From Icerya purchasi (taxonomy: Eukaryota; Arthropoda; Insecta; Hemiptera; Monophlebidae): DNA of 64,000 bases. The stretch spans positions 513,690,815-513,754,814 of the forward strand of contig CM077115.1 of assembly GCA_039619475.1 (NCBI GenBank). Reading direction: 5' to 3'. The position numbers and the translations under genes were made by a program. Positions 1 to 13,939 of this stretch are shown here, one piece after another (positions within the stretch are counted from its first letter, which is position 1; every line of letters starts with the position of its first letter). The notes under the pieces are model-generated. The model was not told where the DNA came from. It searched no databases and was given only the letters and a program-made list of their open reading frames with translations.

Positions 1-310
1 AATTTTTAAATTCCCGATTTATGACCGGTTCAAAACCGCCCCCGCGTTCCTGGTTACTAGAATTGTACAAGAGTTTACTCGAACATTTTTCCGCTTGCAT
101 GGAAACAAACTCGACAAATTGAAGCGAAAGCAAACAAAATATCAGTAGGAACAAAAAAATTGCAAATTAAATTTATTAGTTTTTTAAACTTATTCGCATT
201 TTAAATATTTTACCGTTATAATGACCACTAACGAAATAAAGCAATATGTGCTTACTTTTTATTACAAAATTTAACCCTGGAACACAGAACTTATTTATTT
301 TGCTACTAAA
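1..310. other. AT-rich sequence, nothing recognised
   Basis: No gene or clear repeat is visible here. It lies downstream of the last Pep-like exon found and is probably intron of that gene. Confidence 0.4.
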
Positions 311-850
311 CACAACACTGTGGTATTTTTGTACCCCACGCCTGTTTCGTGTGCACCATTAAAATTGTAAATTATTGCCCCATTTATGAAAATCTAATCC
401 AGTAAGCTAAAAAAGACGCGCACCGGCCTTCTTCGCATTCTAAGTACCGTTGTGTATTCGTAGCACATCCGATCAAATGTTTCAGTGCCAACTTTTGTAG
501 AATTGTAAATCCATAATTTCGGGCTTATTTATTGTACTATCTTCTACTCCCTGAGTATGATGGAACGTCGATAAGACCAGAAGTATTTTATTTTTTCATG
601 GCGTATATGCTGATAAAGTTTTTAATTCATCAAAAACATATATCGCCGAAGAGTCTCTTTCGATTTTTTTTTTTTAATGAACCTGATATTCCCGGTTTTT
701 TCTTGCGAAGTATTCCGACCATAATTAAATTATAGTCTTTTAACATTTTATCAAATGTGTTTATTGAACTAAACCAGTTGTCACTTACATGCTCCAAAAA
801 TTGCTGTAAAACCCAAGATTTTACTTTAAAATAAAAAATATGAACTTTCA
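311..850 (-). pseudogene. piggyBac-type transposase relic (C-terminal half)
   Basis: Reading the minus strand from about 850 down to 360 gives, in shifting frames, a series of piggyBac DDE-transposase landmarks: a DNWFSSINTFDKMLK block followed by ILRKKKPGI (the 'DNYFTS...L.GTIRKN' region), then VLSTFHH, then NKPEIM, then a FDRMCYEY...RRRPVRVFF block followed by NGAIIYNF. An in-frame stop and at least two frameshifts break it. The plus-strand sequence at 311-343 (CACAACACTG...GTACCCCACG) is a probable terminal repeat of the same element, because near-identical copies occur at 878 and, inverted, at 1089. Only the C-terminal half is present. It is a dead fossil. The family call rests on motif order, and I am fairly sure of it. 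Confidence 0.75.
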
Positions 851-877
851 CACGAACGCATAAAGCACCGACGTTAA

Positions 878-1089
878 CACAACACTGGGATATTTTCGTA
901 CCCCACGCTCACTTTGCGTCCTTTCCCGTCGAAATTAAAACGCAAATTGACGCTTCTCGTCGACTCTCCCTTCTCTTAGGACTCTAAACTAAATTATGGT
1001 CAGGGTCCTGGGTCGATATTTGACAATACCTACTTTATTTACAACTTTGAAAACGCCTTGGGGTACAAAAATACACTACTGTTGTGTTC
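878..1089. mobile_element. 212-bp piggyBac-type MITE with TTAA duplications
   Basis: The element is flanked on both sides by TTAA (874-877 and 1090-1093), the signature piggyBac target. Its left end reads CACAACACTGGGATATTTTC and its right end, on the other strand, starts GAACACAACAGTAGTGTATT; both run into GTACCCC. The same terminal sequence lies at 311 beside the transposase relic, so the two are related. An alternative reading is one larger decayed element spanning 311-1089 with an internal copy of its own end. It has no coding capacity. Confidence 0.7.
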
Positions 1090-1697
1090 TTAATAATGAA
1101 GTTTACAACAGGTTGATTTACATCTTTCTCATTTAAATAGTTCTGACTTGTAAAATTTATTTGACGTCTAATTTGTGATCCTACGAGCTGACTTCAAGGG
1201 GTTTACGAAGCTCAAGCTCCTCCAAAAGCTTTACTGAGACGGTTCAACCCTCCAAATAAACTGAAATGCATAATTTTTTTTTTTATGCATTTCGCCAAAA
1301 ATTTTAACTAAAATGTACTGACAATAAATATAAATATTACTCATCATGAAAATAGACTTGCCGCCTTTATAGAAAAAATTTTTAATCGAAAAATTATATT
1401 CAAATTGTATTAAGAATGAAATGTTTGTTACTCTATTGATAATGTGTACTAGCCGCAGCATATTTTATACGAATAAAAATAAAAAACAATCGTAATTTAT
1501 TATTGGGTAAAGTACATTGAAATTATAAAGCACTGCTACGTAGAACTCTCGCGAGTTGCTTACAAAGATCGTTGGATCTTTTGTGAGCAGAGCACATATA
1601 AATTAAAAAACGAAACCGCGACCACATAGAATACGAGGGACTATGTGATAAATATTGTTTTAAATATTTAAAAAATACTTATGATTTTTAAACTTAC

Positions 1698-1895
1698 CAA
1701 ATGAAAATAAGACATGTTATGATCTGCCTTCGACTGTTTATAACGGAGTTTACACAGATCGCAAAAAAACACCCTTTGACTGTCAGCATGTTTATCAATA
1801 GTCTGTTGCGCCTTACGTTGGTCAAATCTCAATAGGCCAAGTTTACGTTTCAACATGTGCACCAACTTCACCATAACCAATTTATGTTGAAAAGA
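1698..1895 (-). CDS. Pep: Pep-like gene, exon 8 (second zinc-finger knuckle)
   Basis: These 66 codons lie between ATTTACAG| and TTG|GTAAGT. The product begins SFQHKLVMVKLVHML, passes through a basic LRFDQRKAQQTIDK helix and reaches QRVFFCDLCKLRYKQSK, the CxxC of a second finger, then ends DHNMSYFHL. The gene must continue past 1698. I found no convincing further exon down to position 1, so the remaining finger and tail exons are probably outside the window. Confidence 0.7.
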
Positions 1896-2016
1896 CTGTA
1901 AATGATTTCTGTATTGCTGAAATACAAAACAGCGTACGCATAATCAAACAACGATATGTTATAAATACAGTAATGGAAACATTTTTACTATTAACTGTGT
2001 AAAAATTAAATTTTCC

Positions 2017-2048
<32 letters not shown>

Positions 2049-5000
2049 AAAAGAATCGTTTTTATTATTGCATTACGTATAATATATTTTTATTTAACAT
2101 TTAAAATTCTAAGAAAAACCTTGACACGAAATTTCAATTTTTTCTAGTCCTATTTTCCTTATTGTATTAATCAGCGTAAGCAACCTTTAAACTTTGATCA
2201 AACTACAAGCTTAATAGAATGAAACTAATATTGAAGTTTATGAACGACGATATCGAGTCAAGAGTCACGAGTCACAGACTTACTGCCGAAAACCACAACT
2301 GGTTTGATCTCCACTATCTAAACGATTACTTTACGGAAACACGTGCAGCAATTTATACGTGTTTTCCGGAAGTTGTAATGCATTTCAGTTGAAAATATAT
2401 CAACAATTCCAACATATATCGAGCGAAACATTCAGTAAACTTATTTATCATTTATTAACGCAAAATGAAACGATGATTAAATGCAGCTAGTGATGAACTG
2501 CGCTACACCACTGAAACGAAAGCTTTATTTAAAATAAATAACTTTTAAAATTAACATAAATTGCTCTTCATAATTCAACCGGCTCAGCTGTTCACGTTAG
2601 CACGCTTCAAATTCGGTACAGTCGCCGTACAATTTGCAACTTGACGGGTACTTTAAACCGAGAGTTTAACTTGCAGAAGTTTGTAATTTTTTAAAGAAAT
2701 TATTAGCCCTGTAATTTCAGCTGACTTTTCAGTTTTTGAATAGTGTTTTCTTATTTATTTGCTGAAATTTAAATGTTACAATTAAAATTTTATGCAATAC
2801 TTGCAAAATACAGTCGTGAAGTAAACGAATAAATTTTGTAAAAACAACAGGGGTAAATGATAAAATTGAAAGAAACAAAAAATGTTTTCTACATTTCAAT
2901 AGATTTTTTATATCTGATTAATTCGTTTTTATCGTATTACTTTTATAATATATATTTAGGTAAAAATAAGTTACCATAAACGTCCTGTACGATTTTTTAC
3001 AATGTGGACATCTCAACTCAATAAACATGTTGGTGTTCATCTTCGGATTTGAAACTTTATCATCGCTAGTTTCTCGATCTTCATCTGTTTTCTGAATAAA
3101 TTTATACAAAACATTTTTATTAAATGAAAAGATACAACATTTAGGTAACCGCTTCTGAACATATTACCAATTCGAATGGTACCAAAATTTGTTACGAAAT
3201 TCAAAAGAACTTAATAATTGTATATTTTTAGAATTAATAAAATTAAATATTAATGCACTTTAAAAACGAATTACTCCCGCAAACTGTTAAATGTGCTTTA
3301 AAAAAAAAAAAATAAATAAATATATATGTGTCGTCGCGATAGCCTAGTTGCTAGAGCGCTTGACTTCCGTTACGGAGGTCACGGGTTCGATCCCGAGCAA
3401 CGACAGAACTTATTGCAAGAATTAAATAAATAATCACTAATAATCACGTGGAAGGCACAATGGCAAACCACCACGTACAACATCATATGCGCGCTAGATC
3501 AGTACACAGCAGACCCACACGGGACTGCACTCGTATATGCCGATATAAATCAAACGATTACTAATCAGTTCCGAATGTAGTCTTGCGTGTGTACACCTGC
3601 GTTGCATATAATAATTGCCTAGTACACTACCTATATCTGTACAGCTGAGATGTACGAATAGGTAGTCGCCGACGCTCAGAAGTTGAGTATGACACTATAA
3701 AGAGATATATATATATGAATAAATAAAACCCGAAAAATTTATCCGTTCGCGGTAATCTCGAAAACTATTACACTAATTTTGATGGAGTTTTCACAGTTAA
3801 TTAGTTTTTTCCAGTCTACAATTAATCGCATAACGATAAAAAGGAGGTGAACAATCTTGATTTTAGTGATCACTGTGTTGTAAAGAAAAGGTATTTTCGG
3901 TTTATTAAAAAATAGGTAAAATTTTTTTATTTTCATATGCGTAACAGTCAATGTGTTAAGCTGTAAGCGATGTTTAATTAAATTACTAGCTATATAAAAA
4001 AGTAAAGACAGCTAGCCAAATAAGTTTTTTTATTTATAATATTTAAAGCGGAATAAGCAGATATTTAAATAACTTTTATTTACATAACTTTGTTAATTTA
4101 AAAAAAAAAAAGGAAATCGAAATGATTTACATTTAAAGCCCAAAGAAGGGGGCGGGTAAGTAGCTGAACAATTTATATAATAAGTAAATGTTATGGGCAA
4201 AACTAAAATATAAAGAAGGAATAAAAAGCAGGTGATTATTAGTGATAAAAGCAATGAGATCTTTGAAAATGATAATCAGTTGATCCTAATAAGTATTTAA
4301 GCAAAGAGAATACAAATTTACGATCAAAGTTGCCCCGAAAACATCTCTGTAAGATTGACACAATATTGAATTACTGTATAATAAAAGTTAAATATTTAAA
4401 TAGATGCGTGTCAATTTCGAAAGCTACCGAACGGATTTTGATTCAGTTTTCGCAGTTAATTTGGGTAATTTTTGGGAAAGGTATTTATGATAAAAGGGAA
4501 ACGAACAGTATTAGTTTTAGTGATCACTGTATTTTGAAGAAAAATTATTTTGGATTCACTAAAAAGTAAGTAAAAGTTCTTATTTTAAGATGAACAATGC
4601 TTATTTTACAATTTGTACGTAATCATTAGGCAGATAAGTAAAGTTCGTTAAGCTGCGAAGTTTATTAAATGGTAACCATGTCCAGATAGGGGCAGTGGGT
4701 GAAGATAATAAGGCAGTTGCAACATTTTAGGCTACGGAAACCTCATTGGAGAGTAAAGGATGAATAATTTGTAACACAAAGGTTTCAGTCATATGAATCT
4801 GTCTATCTATATGTAGGAGCTAATTTCAGTAATTACTGAAAATGGATTTCGTTCCAGATGAATAGTCAATATTACCGATGGTATGCGATTTATAAACTCG
4901 GATAAAACAATTAATATGAAAACATAAAATAAGACATTATTCGAACGATTTCTGGAGACCGATTTTGTCAACAAGTAAATTATTTCAAGGGCCCGTACGA

Positions 5001-7834
5001 AAAGAGAAAAACTATTATGACGAAAGAATTACAGAATCAAATGTTATCACGGCCTAAAATGCAGTATATCGAAAAAACAAACGAAAAATAAATATTTGAA
5101 AAAAAAAAGAATAAAAACAGTTTTTAGCAAACAAAAATTTATCATTAATCAAATTACAAATTTTTTCTGTTCTTAATTTTTCAATCTTTATTAACTGAAC
5201 AATCCTCAACTTACCACTTCTTTATCTTCTTCTACTTCTTCAGAATTGTTCATCTCATTTTCGTGTTTTGCTTTCTTCATTTTTTTTACATCTTTCGAAT
5301 TTTTTTCTTTTTCTTTTTCACCACTTTTTTTATCATTTTCCTTTTCTCCATCGTTCTCCTGACTTTTGTTCAATGATTCGCTTTTACGTTCATTAACATC
5401 ATTGCGAGCGCGATCTTCTATTTCCGGAGAGTTACGTGTTGATTCTACCGACTGTATTTAAAAAAAAATTTCCAACAATTTAAATATATACATTTTATAT
5501 TGATTAATACTATACACTATTTAGTCAACATTCAAAAAAAAAAAAACCTCAACTTGAATGTTTTTTTTTTTTTTGAAACATGTTTTAAGAAAAGTGCTGA
5601 ACCGAATAAAATTCGAGTATCGTTTAATCTTACAATTAATATAAATACACAGAACCAGAGAGATGAATGGGATATTAAAATCTCTCCTTCTTGCTTTAAA
5701 TAAAACGAATAAAGCGTAATTATATCACAGTGCAAGTAACATTTCAATTATAAATGAAACAATTTAGTCAAATATTTTTGAAAATAACGGTATGATGCTT
5801 TTAAATTGATTTCCGTTAAGTGTTCAAAAATATGGTGTCTGATTTTACGGCGGAAATCTTGAAATTTAGTGACAGATTCGGCAATTTCGGTCTTACTAAA
5901 TTTTTTTACTGCATACGCTTCATTTTTTCTTCCCCCAAAAAAATGTCTTTAATTTAAATTGAATCATTTATTCCATAAATCACAAAACCCTTGTAAATAA
6001 AAACTTGAAGTTATAGTATAGTTTTCGAAGTTTTATAAATTTAATATATTATTTACATTACATAATACAACCATACTTCTCTTTATTTTACAATTTTAAT
6101 TACTTAAAAATTATACGCTCACACGCATACTACACGATTATATACTCTTACGGGCTTCTCAAAAAATAATTTTCTGTTATATTAACCTTATTCAACGTGC
6201 TATTAATTTCAGTTGTTCGAAAACTTTTAATCTTCATTCTGAAATAATTTGGTACCGTTTTCAATATTATTTGTAGGGGTTTAACGGTTTTAATTAAAAT
6301 CTCCAAAAAACAACACTTGGATTTTTTGGCATCACATATAAGGTGGTAGCTTTAAAAATGATGATCGTTATAGAATTATTCATTGTTATTCATTATCGCA
6401 AATTACTTACAACCTTCCTCCTCTTACGCACACATAATTACTTAAGCACTCAAAAGCAAACTGTCGGATTCAATTTTTATATCTTTTCGGGGCTTGCAAA
6501 AGTAAAAACGAAATTTTATTCAGATTACATTCCGGCCATGACTATGTTGGATCCAGATTTCAAAACAACGCAAAAGCAGGGACTTGTATGTAACGCAACT
6601 ACTAACAGACGTTATTTCTCCGATATTATTGAGAGCAATCTGAACCTAAAAATTAAGTTAAAAAACAAGAATGATATACAAGTACCATCGTTGATGGTTT
6701 AATTTTAAACTCCATATTCCATTTCTACAACACGTAAAGACCTGAAATCATAGTTTGATATTATAATCAGATAACATAGGACAACTCCATCAAAATAGAA
6801 AAAACTGAAAACGATATAAAGCGGACTACGTTTCAAATTCTACAAAAACGAATCAACCGATTGTTACGCAAATTTCTTAAACGCACGGCTTTATGAAACA
6901 GAAAAAAAATTCAGCCAAATACAGAACCATCATAACTTCAAGCTAGAATATACAGAAATGGGCTAAATGACAAAAGCTTTCTGCGTCGAAAATACTTTTA
7001 TTTCTCCTGAAAATTTGAGTGAAATATATAAACGAAATATGTTTGGAAGTAATTTAAAAAGTCTGCTGCAAGCCAATGTTTTCTTAAACTAAAGTATAGA
7101 AGTGCTCGAACATAATCTTTTACTACAAAGTGCACTAATTCCCGCTTACTATACATCACTCAATGCCACACTAGTCTCATCGATAGTTTTCAAGACGAGT
7201 CGCCCTCTTTCAGGCGTGATCGTTTTAGCGCGATCTTTCGGGCGGTAGCGAACGAAGGTTTTTGTTCTTAATTTGTAATATCGTACATATTTCTCACCTC
7301 GCATTAACATAAATGTGTTTATGTACGTGTTTAAAAATTTTGGTGCCTTTATTTGTCTTTTTTGATATTTTTTTGAAACCTAGGTAGCTTCGTCAAGGAA
7401 TTAAATATATAATTAAAATTATAGATAACAGAAGAAACTTCAATAAACGTATCCCCAAATAAACTTGCTAGATACGAATGAAAACAAAAGATAATATAAC
7501 GAATATATATTAGAATATATATTAGAAGCAAATTCAATCCAGTTCTGTTACACTTTAAATTACGTAGAGTTGATGGTTTGTAACTTTTTACATACGGCTG
7601 ACTATACATAAAAAAAAAAAAAAAAAATTAAAAGAATCGATATTGCATTTGACCGATGATTAATATTAATCATCTTCATCCGTTTCGTGTTACTGATGCT
7701 AACAAAACTCTTAAATTTACATCGCAAAAGTCTGTTTACTTGTATTTCCCACCGAAGTCGTTATTTGAAAAAAATAAAAAACATTTTAAAAAAATGAAAA
7801 ACGCAATAAAATTATGTGAAATATGTGTTTTGTG

Positions 7835-7887
<53 letters not shown>

Positions 7888-8760
7888 TTATGTGTACATA
7901 ACATACTATACACGTGGAAAAACTAAATTGTTAACGGAGAGCGGTATTTTTTGTGTGGAATTTCTGATAGTAATGAATGGGTAATGTAGAAATAAATTTG
8001 GTAACTTGTGTTTCTCATTAACACAAATGATAACGTTTAACGGATAATACTCGAAAATCACCGTAGGTAGCCTGTAAAAAAGGTCTGCCTCCTTCGCTAC
8101 CACCCGAACGATCCACGCACAAAAGAAAAAAATGTTTGCAATTCCGATGGTCTTGAAACCGATAAAAATATTCATAAATCAATAAATCTACTCAAAACCT
8201 TATCCAAAGTACAGCAAAAATTATTTGTAGATTTCAATTAACTGAATTATGGGAATTAAAAATAATTCGGAATCACAAATTTAACTTTAGGGCCCAACAC
8301 TTAACTACATACAACAGTGCTCTAATCAGTTATCGATACCCTTTTTCATTTAGAAAAAAAAAAAAAACACGCCCTACCATCTTCCTGGATGTAACATAAA
8401 AGTTTAATTTTGTTCAGTACCTTGCACTGCTTTCAAACTAAGACAAGTATTTCCGCTAGAACACACTTTTTTCATTTCGTCTTGTAATAAATCTTTCTTT
8501 GTTAGTGTCCATAACATATAGTATAAGGGAAAGAGATTACCGACATGTATTCCAACAAGTAAGCTTACTTAGCCCCCACACTTCGTTCCATCAACGTTTC
8601 AGGTATTTTTACATGCAAGTTATAGTGTCTGCATTTGCATTTATTGCCAACAATTATACATATTTAGAAATACAGAAAGTATAGAAGGGAAGAGAAATAA
8701 GATAAAAACGAACAAACAATGGTGCCGAAATTTATGGATCTACAAAAAACTAAATATATG

Positions 8761-8805
<45 letters not shown>

Positions 8806-11800
8806 AGGTATGATCAATAAGTACCGGGAACCTATATATATATAAATCAATTGCCTCATGTACTATATGACTGGTCATCATTTGAGAACGGCTCGACCGA
8901 TTTGGCTGATTTTTTTTTTTTTTTGTTGTGTTCGTAATTGTCAGGACAAGGTTTGTGTGAAAGAAAATTTTGGGAAAAATTCATTGAAAAAGTCAGTAAG
9001 TTATAATGCGATCAGCAATACAGAAATACATACGGGACGAATAAAAAAAAAAAAATTTTTATAAAATTTTGAATAAAATAATTACTATGGTAAATATAAA
9101 TTAAACGTAAAATTTAGATAAAATAATTACTATGGTAAATAATAAAATCTAGATAATATTTTATTAATTTCTGGCGTGAGTAAATACACCACGTTCTATT
9201 ATCGCACTTTTTGCGTTACTGAAATCATCAAACCTCTATGACGTGATTGCGCTCCTAGCCTAGCTGCCGAACACATTGCGGGGAGTTGAAAAAAAGTAGT
9301 GTTCTCTACTATTTTTTACAGAGAATGTAACAAAATTTTTAATATCTGCTCCGGGGATGTTATTTATACTAATTTTGTTAATAAATTAATTTTAATAAAA
9401 TGCTCATGACAAAAAGGTAGAAACATGTGAGTATAATTATAGGAAATCGCCGTGTGAAAAACTGGGCCTTTTCAAAATAATGGCTGTATGTACTGTTTAG
9501 TTCAGTGAAACTTTTTGTTAGATCATGACAGATAGGTTACAGAAAGATCAACAATCTTCAGCTAAACGTGAAAAGTGAAGCCCATTTTTTTTAGACAGCG
9601 ATAAACATGTTTCCTAAAGAGAGAAAGAATATTTTCATATTATTCCAGATAAAATAAATTTTTTTTTTATAAATTTCCAAGTACAGATTTAAACGGGTAT
9701 TAATACACGGGCGAGGACATGGGTAACAGGAAGCAAGACTGGAAACCATTGGAGTACGCACCGCTTAAGTCAGTTCATCTGAAACAAATGAGCAACGGAA
9801 AGCAAGACTGAAAACCATATTTTTAATATTTGCTACCGCGAATGTTATTTATACTCAAATTTGAAATCCTTACTTAACTATTGTAGTAATAAATTAATTT
9901 TAATAAAATGGGTTGAAAGATACGAGTGAAGATGTTCTCTTAAGTAGGTAATTATGAGAGATCACCGTGCGAATAACTCAGGCTCTTCAAAATTATGGCT
10001 TTTAGTTGAGCGAAACTTTTTAACAACATACAGAAAGATTGATGATCTTCAGCTAAACGTGAAACACGAATACTATTTTTTGTTAGACGGCGATAAACGT
10101 GTTCCCTAAAGAGAAGAAGCTTTACATAACTATAATTCGAGAGAAAACAATTTTTTTTTTATAAATTTCCAAATACAAATTTAAACGGGTATTAATAATA
10201 CACGGGTGAAGCATGGAGGTAACAACTAGTTTGTAAATAAAACAAGTTTGAATTACCTTTCGGGCAAATTTATTTTATCTCCATCAAAATAATTTCCATC
10301 TGAAGCAACACATAAACGCCAACGCTTGATCCGATCATTCATACATTTTTAGTAGGCCAAAACACAAATATCTTTCAGCAACTTCATCGTATTCCATTGT
10401 ATGGCTTCCAGAGACTCAAATCTTTTTCCACTAAGTGGTTGTTGTTTAAGCCGATGGAAGAGAAAAAAGTCACACGGAGCCATATGTGGCAAAAAATATC
10501 GTCGTTTTGGGCTATTTTTACTTTTTCCCTGGTTTTGTAACAAAATTCCCAGTTTATTGTCGGTTTTCCCAGTTAGGTGGCCACCCTGCATATATTACAC
10601 ATATTTAACTTTTTGTACATCCTAAACTTCGGTACTATTTCTTGTTCATTTTTATTTTATTTATTTTTCATCTTTCGGTCCTTTAAGTAATCCAATAAAC
10701 ATAAAATATTTTGAATTTTCAAAAAAATCTTCGATTAAAATTCAAACAAAGGAAAGGATAATTTTATTTATCTAGAGCTTATTTCTCGTTTTCCCGCATT
10801 CATTTTGTCTTTTTCAACTTCTCAAAAAACTACCAATTGAAAACCTCCACTGTATTAATATCTCAATAGATGATAAGTACATTGATCAATAAAAAATGAT
10901 TCTCTGCGGAAATAATTTATTTATAATGACTGATTCACAAAATTTTCTTCGACGATTTTTATAGGCGTACACATCTAGCACAGACAAGGACAGATAAAAA
11001 CACAGCACATGGCGGATAAAATATTTTGTCGGTCAGTGCCAGTCGGCGTCTGTCACTGGTGATAAGTATGAATGAAAGGACTAAGCAACACGGCAATTTA
11101 CGCTAACGCATGGCAAAAATCAGTGCAGACAGAACAATACTTTTCAGGTACTATCGAAACAGACGTGCATAAAAAGAAAGGAGAAAAACGCAACTCGAAA
11201 TTTACTTTGAAATTTTGATTTATTCCATTTTCAGCACGCAAAAATTTAACCGATATCTGGCACCGTAATAAATACACATCAGTTTTCTGTTGCTATCGTA
11301 TAGTTAAGAAGGAAACATAAGAGTTTCTTATCGTTACCGTTTTATCATATCGTTCGTACTGCACAGCGTGAATCGATTTTAACTCGTTCCTAGAACGCAT
11401 ACTAAAACTATGAAGGAAGTGTCCACTCTATCACATAAATTCCTTGCTTAATATGCCAAAAAGATTATCCGCCATGAACTCTTCCAATTTTTCATCTTCT
11501 TCTTTCGTCTTGCATTCAGATTTTCTTCGGACAGAGCGACGTTATATGTACTCTCATCTATATGTACGTAAATTGAAACACTGATTACGGCAGTTCGCAA
11601 ACACTTACCGATTATTTTCTGCCATTTAAGAACTAATATTGTTAAAAAACAGTTTTATTGTTCGGAGTTAAGTTTTATCATTTTAAAACTATAAAAAAGT
11701 TTACGAAAAAAACAATTACCTTGTCACTGGCTTTCGAAGACTGCCGTTTACCGTAGAGTCCACGAGCTGCATTTTTCATTCTAAATAAACGATCAAAGCG

Positions 11801-13896
11801 TATATAATTAATTTTAAAAAAATTCATTGATTATGTAAACTGAACTTGCTAAATGCAGTTAATTTATAATCAGTACTAATCTGTGTGTATAAATAAAAAT
11901 AGAGCGTCTGTCTATTAATTTAGAATTTAAAGCCGAAAATCGGATTTTCGTATCTCTTTTTTGAAGTGTATACTAAAACGCCCCTAATCTGTCTCGTTAT
12001 TTGAACTGTTATCGGTCTATCTGGATCCTTAAATGGGAAAACCGTTAAAATGAAGTGAACCAGACTTTCATTAAGAGACCTTCTGTGTAATTAATAGAGA
12101 CTTTGAGGTAATTTTTATATTTCCTTGTAAGTGATTCCGAAACGTGTTGGTAACTCATTTTTTGAGAATTTAATGGTTTTTTTTTTTTTTTATAATTTAT
12201 TCATAATTACTCTTCATTTTTTCTTAAAGAACTGAAAAAAAAGTGGGGTTAATTTTTAATTTTTGCAAACAATGCCCATTATGTAATAAATATTTTTATT
12301 AAAACAGGAAAAGTGATATTTAAAAGTAATTATGCTATGCAACTTTTCGAAACGCTGAAAAAGCAGATAGACGTTAATTTTTAATGTACATTGCGACGAT
12401 AAATCATTTAGAGAATACTTACAATTTTTATTTTTTTTTTATAATATTAAATCCTCCGTACTGGTATGTTAAAGTATGTTTAATATCATAAGTGCCGCAA
12501 CTGCATGTTACTTATTAACATTCATCGCACGCCGAAAATCAAACAACAAAAAACTAAATAACGAATTACAAAGTCATTGCAAAATGAATTCAATTATAAA
12601 GTATTAAGAAGATCAAAAAAAAAACTAGGACTCGAGGTATTCTTCAAAAAGTATGCAAAAAAACACACAGTTCTGACAGCAAAAAAAAAGAAATAAATAA
12701 ATAAAAAAGAAAGAAAAAACGAAGTAAAAACTATGAAAAACATTTCTATTACAAATTCGCCTACAGAAAGAGGAAATTATGATGATGATATATGGACAAA
12801 GTTGATGGTAGAACAGATGGTATTTCACATTCATGTAACGACTGTACGAAGTTTCAGCTGAAAGTATTACGATAGTGTTCTGATCGAGAGAAGCTTGTAA
12901 AAGTATTCCGTCCGGTTAAAGTTTAGACATTTCGCGTTCGGATGCTGTAACATATTGCTGATAAAAGTTAATGCTGTAATAAATGTTCGCAATGAAATTT
13001 AAACACGACGAAACGTGTAAAGGTAAAAAATACACTTCTGATAATTGATACGTTCATAATGAAAACTACTTTTTCATTTTTATCAAAATACGAGGATACG
13101 TGAATGAAGCTCCAAGAAAATTCTTAATCCGGGAACAAAATGCTCGGTAATACAGTTACCGGTATCGATCATTTGATATATACATATGCGGTAAATTCTT
13201 TAAAAATTGATTTAAATATTTTCCTTCGAATGTGTACTGTCGTAGCAAAATATATTATCAACCATAAAAGCCGTATTTATTCCAGCGAATGGTTAATAAT
13301 GTACACAATGCACGCACTCCAATTAATGGTAATTTATCGGCCACTTTATATAGTTGTTTGTAGGTACTTTTACGGAGGATATTTCAAACTTTATCGTACT
13401 ACTGCATCGATATAATCAATTTTTACACTTTATTTATATTATTAATCATTGCTGACATTTAAATAATACCTCAACATCTTGATCATTTTCATTTTACGTA
13501 AGGCGAGAACGGAGAGTTTTTTATTTCGTTCCGTGCGTAAATAGTTCTTTCTCATCAGTATATGATTTGTTGTAGTAATTCTACGCAATCCAACGCCTCT
13601 TGGTTTTCTCCTTATACCTCTACTAAGAGGTCCGGAAGCATAAGATGACGTAATCAATTCGCTATCATATTCGGAATATTCGCGCAAATTTTCAGGTTTT
13701 CTTCGAAAATCATTTTCCGATCTAAATCCAAACCGTTCACGTTCTTTCGGATGAACATGGTAACTACTGCCGCGTGATCTATGCGACGATGAATCCTACA
13801 TGTGAAATAAACGGACCATTTTATAAAATCACATATTTTTCGATCTTTCATCATACCACATCATCAACTTCCAATTATCGTTTCTACTACTACTAA

Positions 13897-13939
<43 letters not shown>

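Noticed and set aside
1150..1235. Possible terminal exon of the Pep-like gene on the minus strand
   Set aside because: The candidate acceptor at CTCAG gives an immediate stop in the required phase, and the only open frame does not match.
3330..3404. A functional tRNA gene
   Set aside because: The acceptor stem has a mismatch, the T stem lacks a base, and an unrelated body with a repeat-like tail follows, so a SINE fits better.
6343..6702. 119-codon plus-strand open frame
   Set aside because: It lies in a Pep intron on the other strand, has no recognisable motif, no clear splice sites and a composition like the surrounding noise. Its length is notable, but it is not enough alone.
13140..13415. 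91-codon plus-strand open frame
   Set aside because: It has no motif and lies inside an intron of the minus-strand Pep-like gene. Chance frames of this length are expected in AT-rich DNA of this size.
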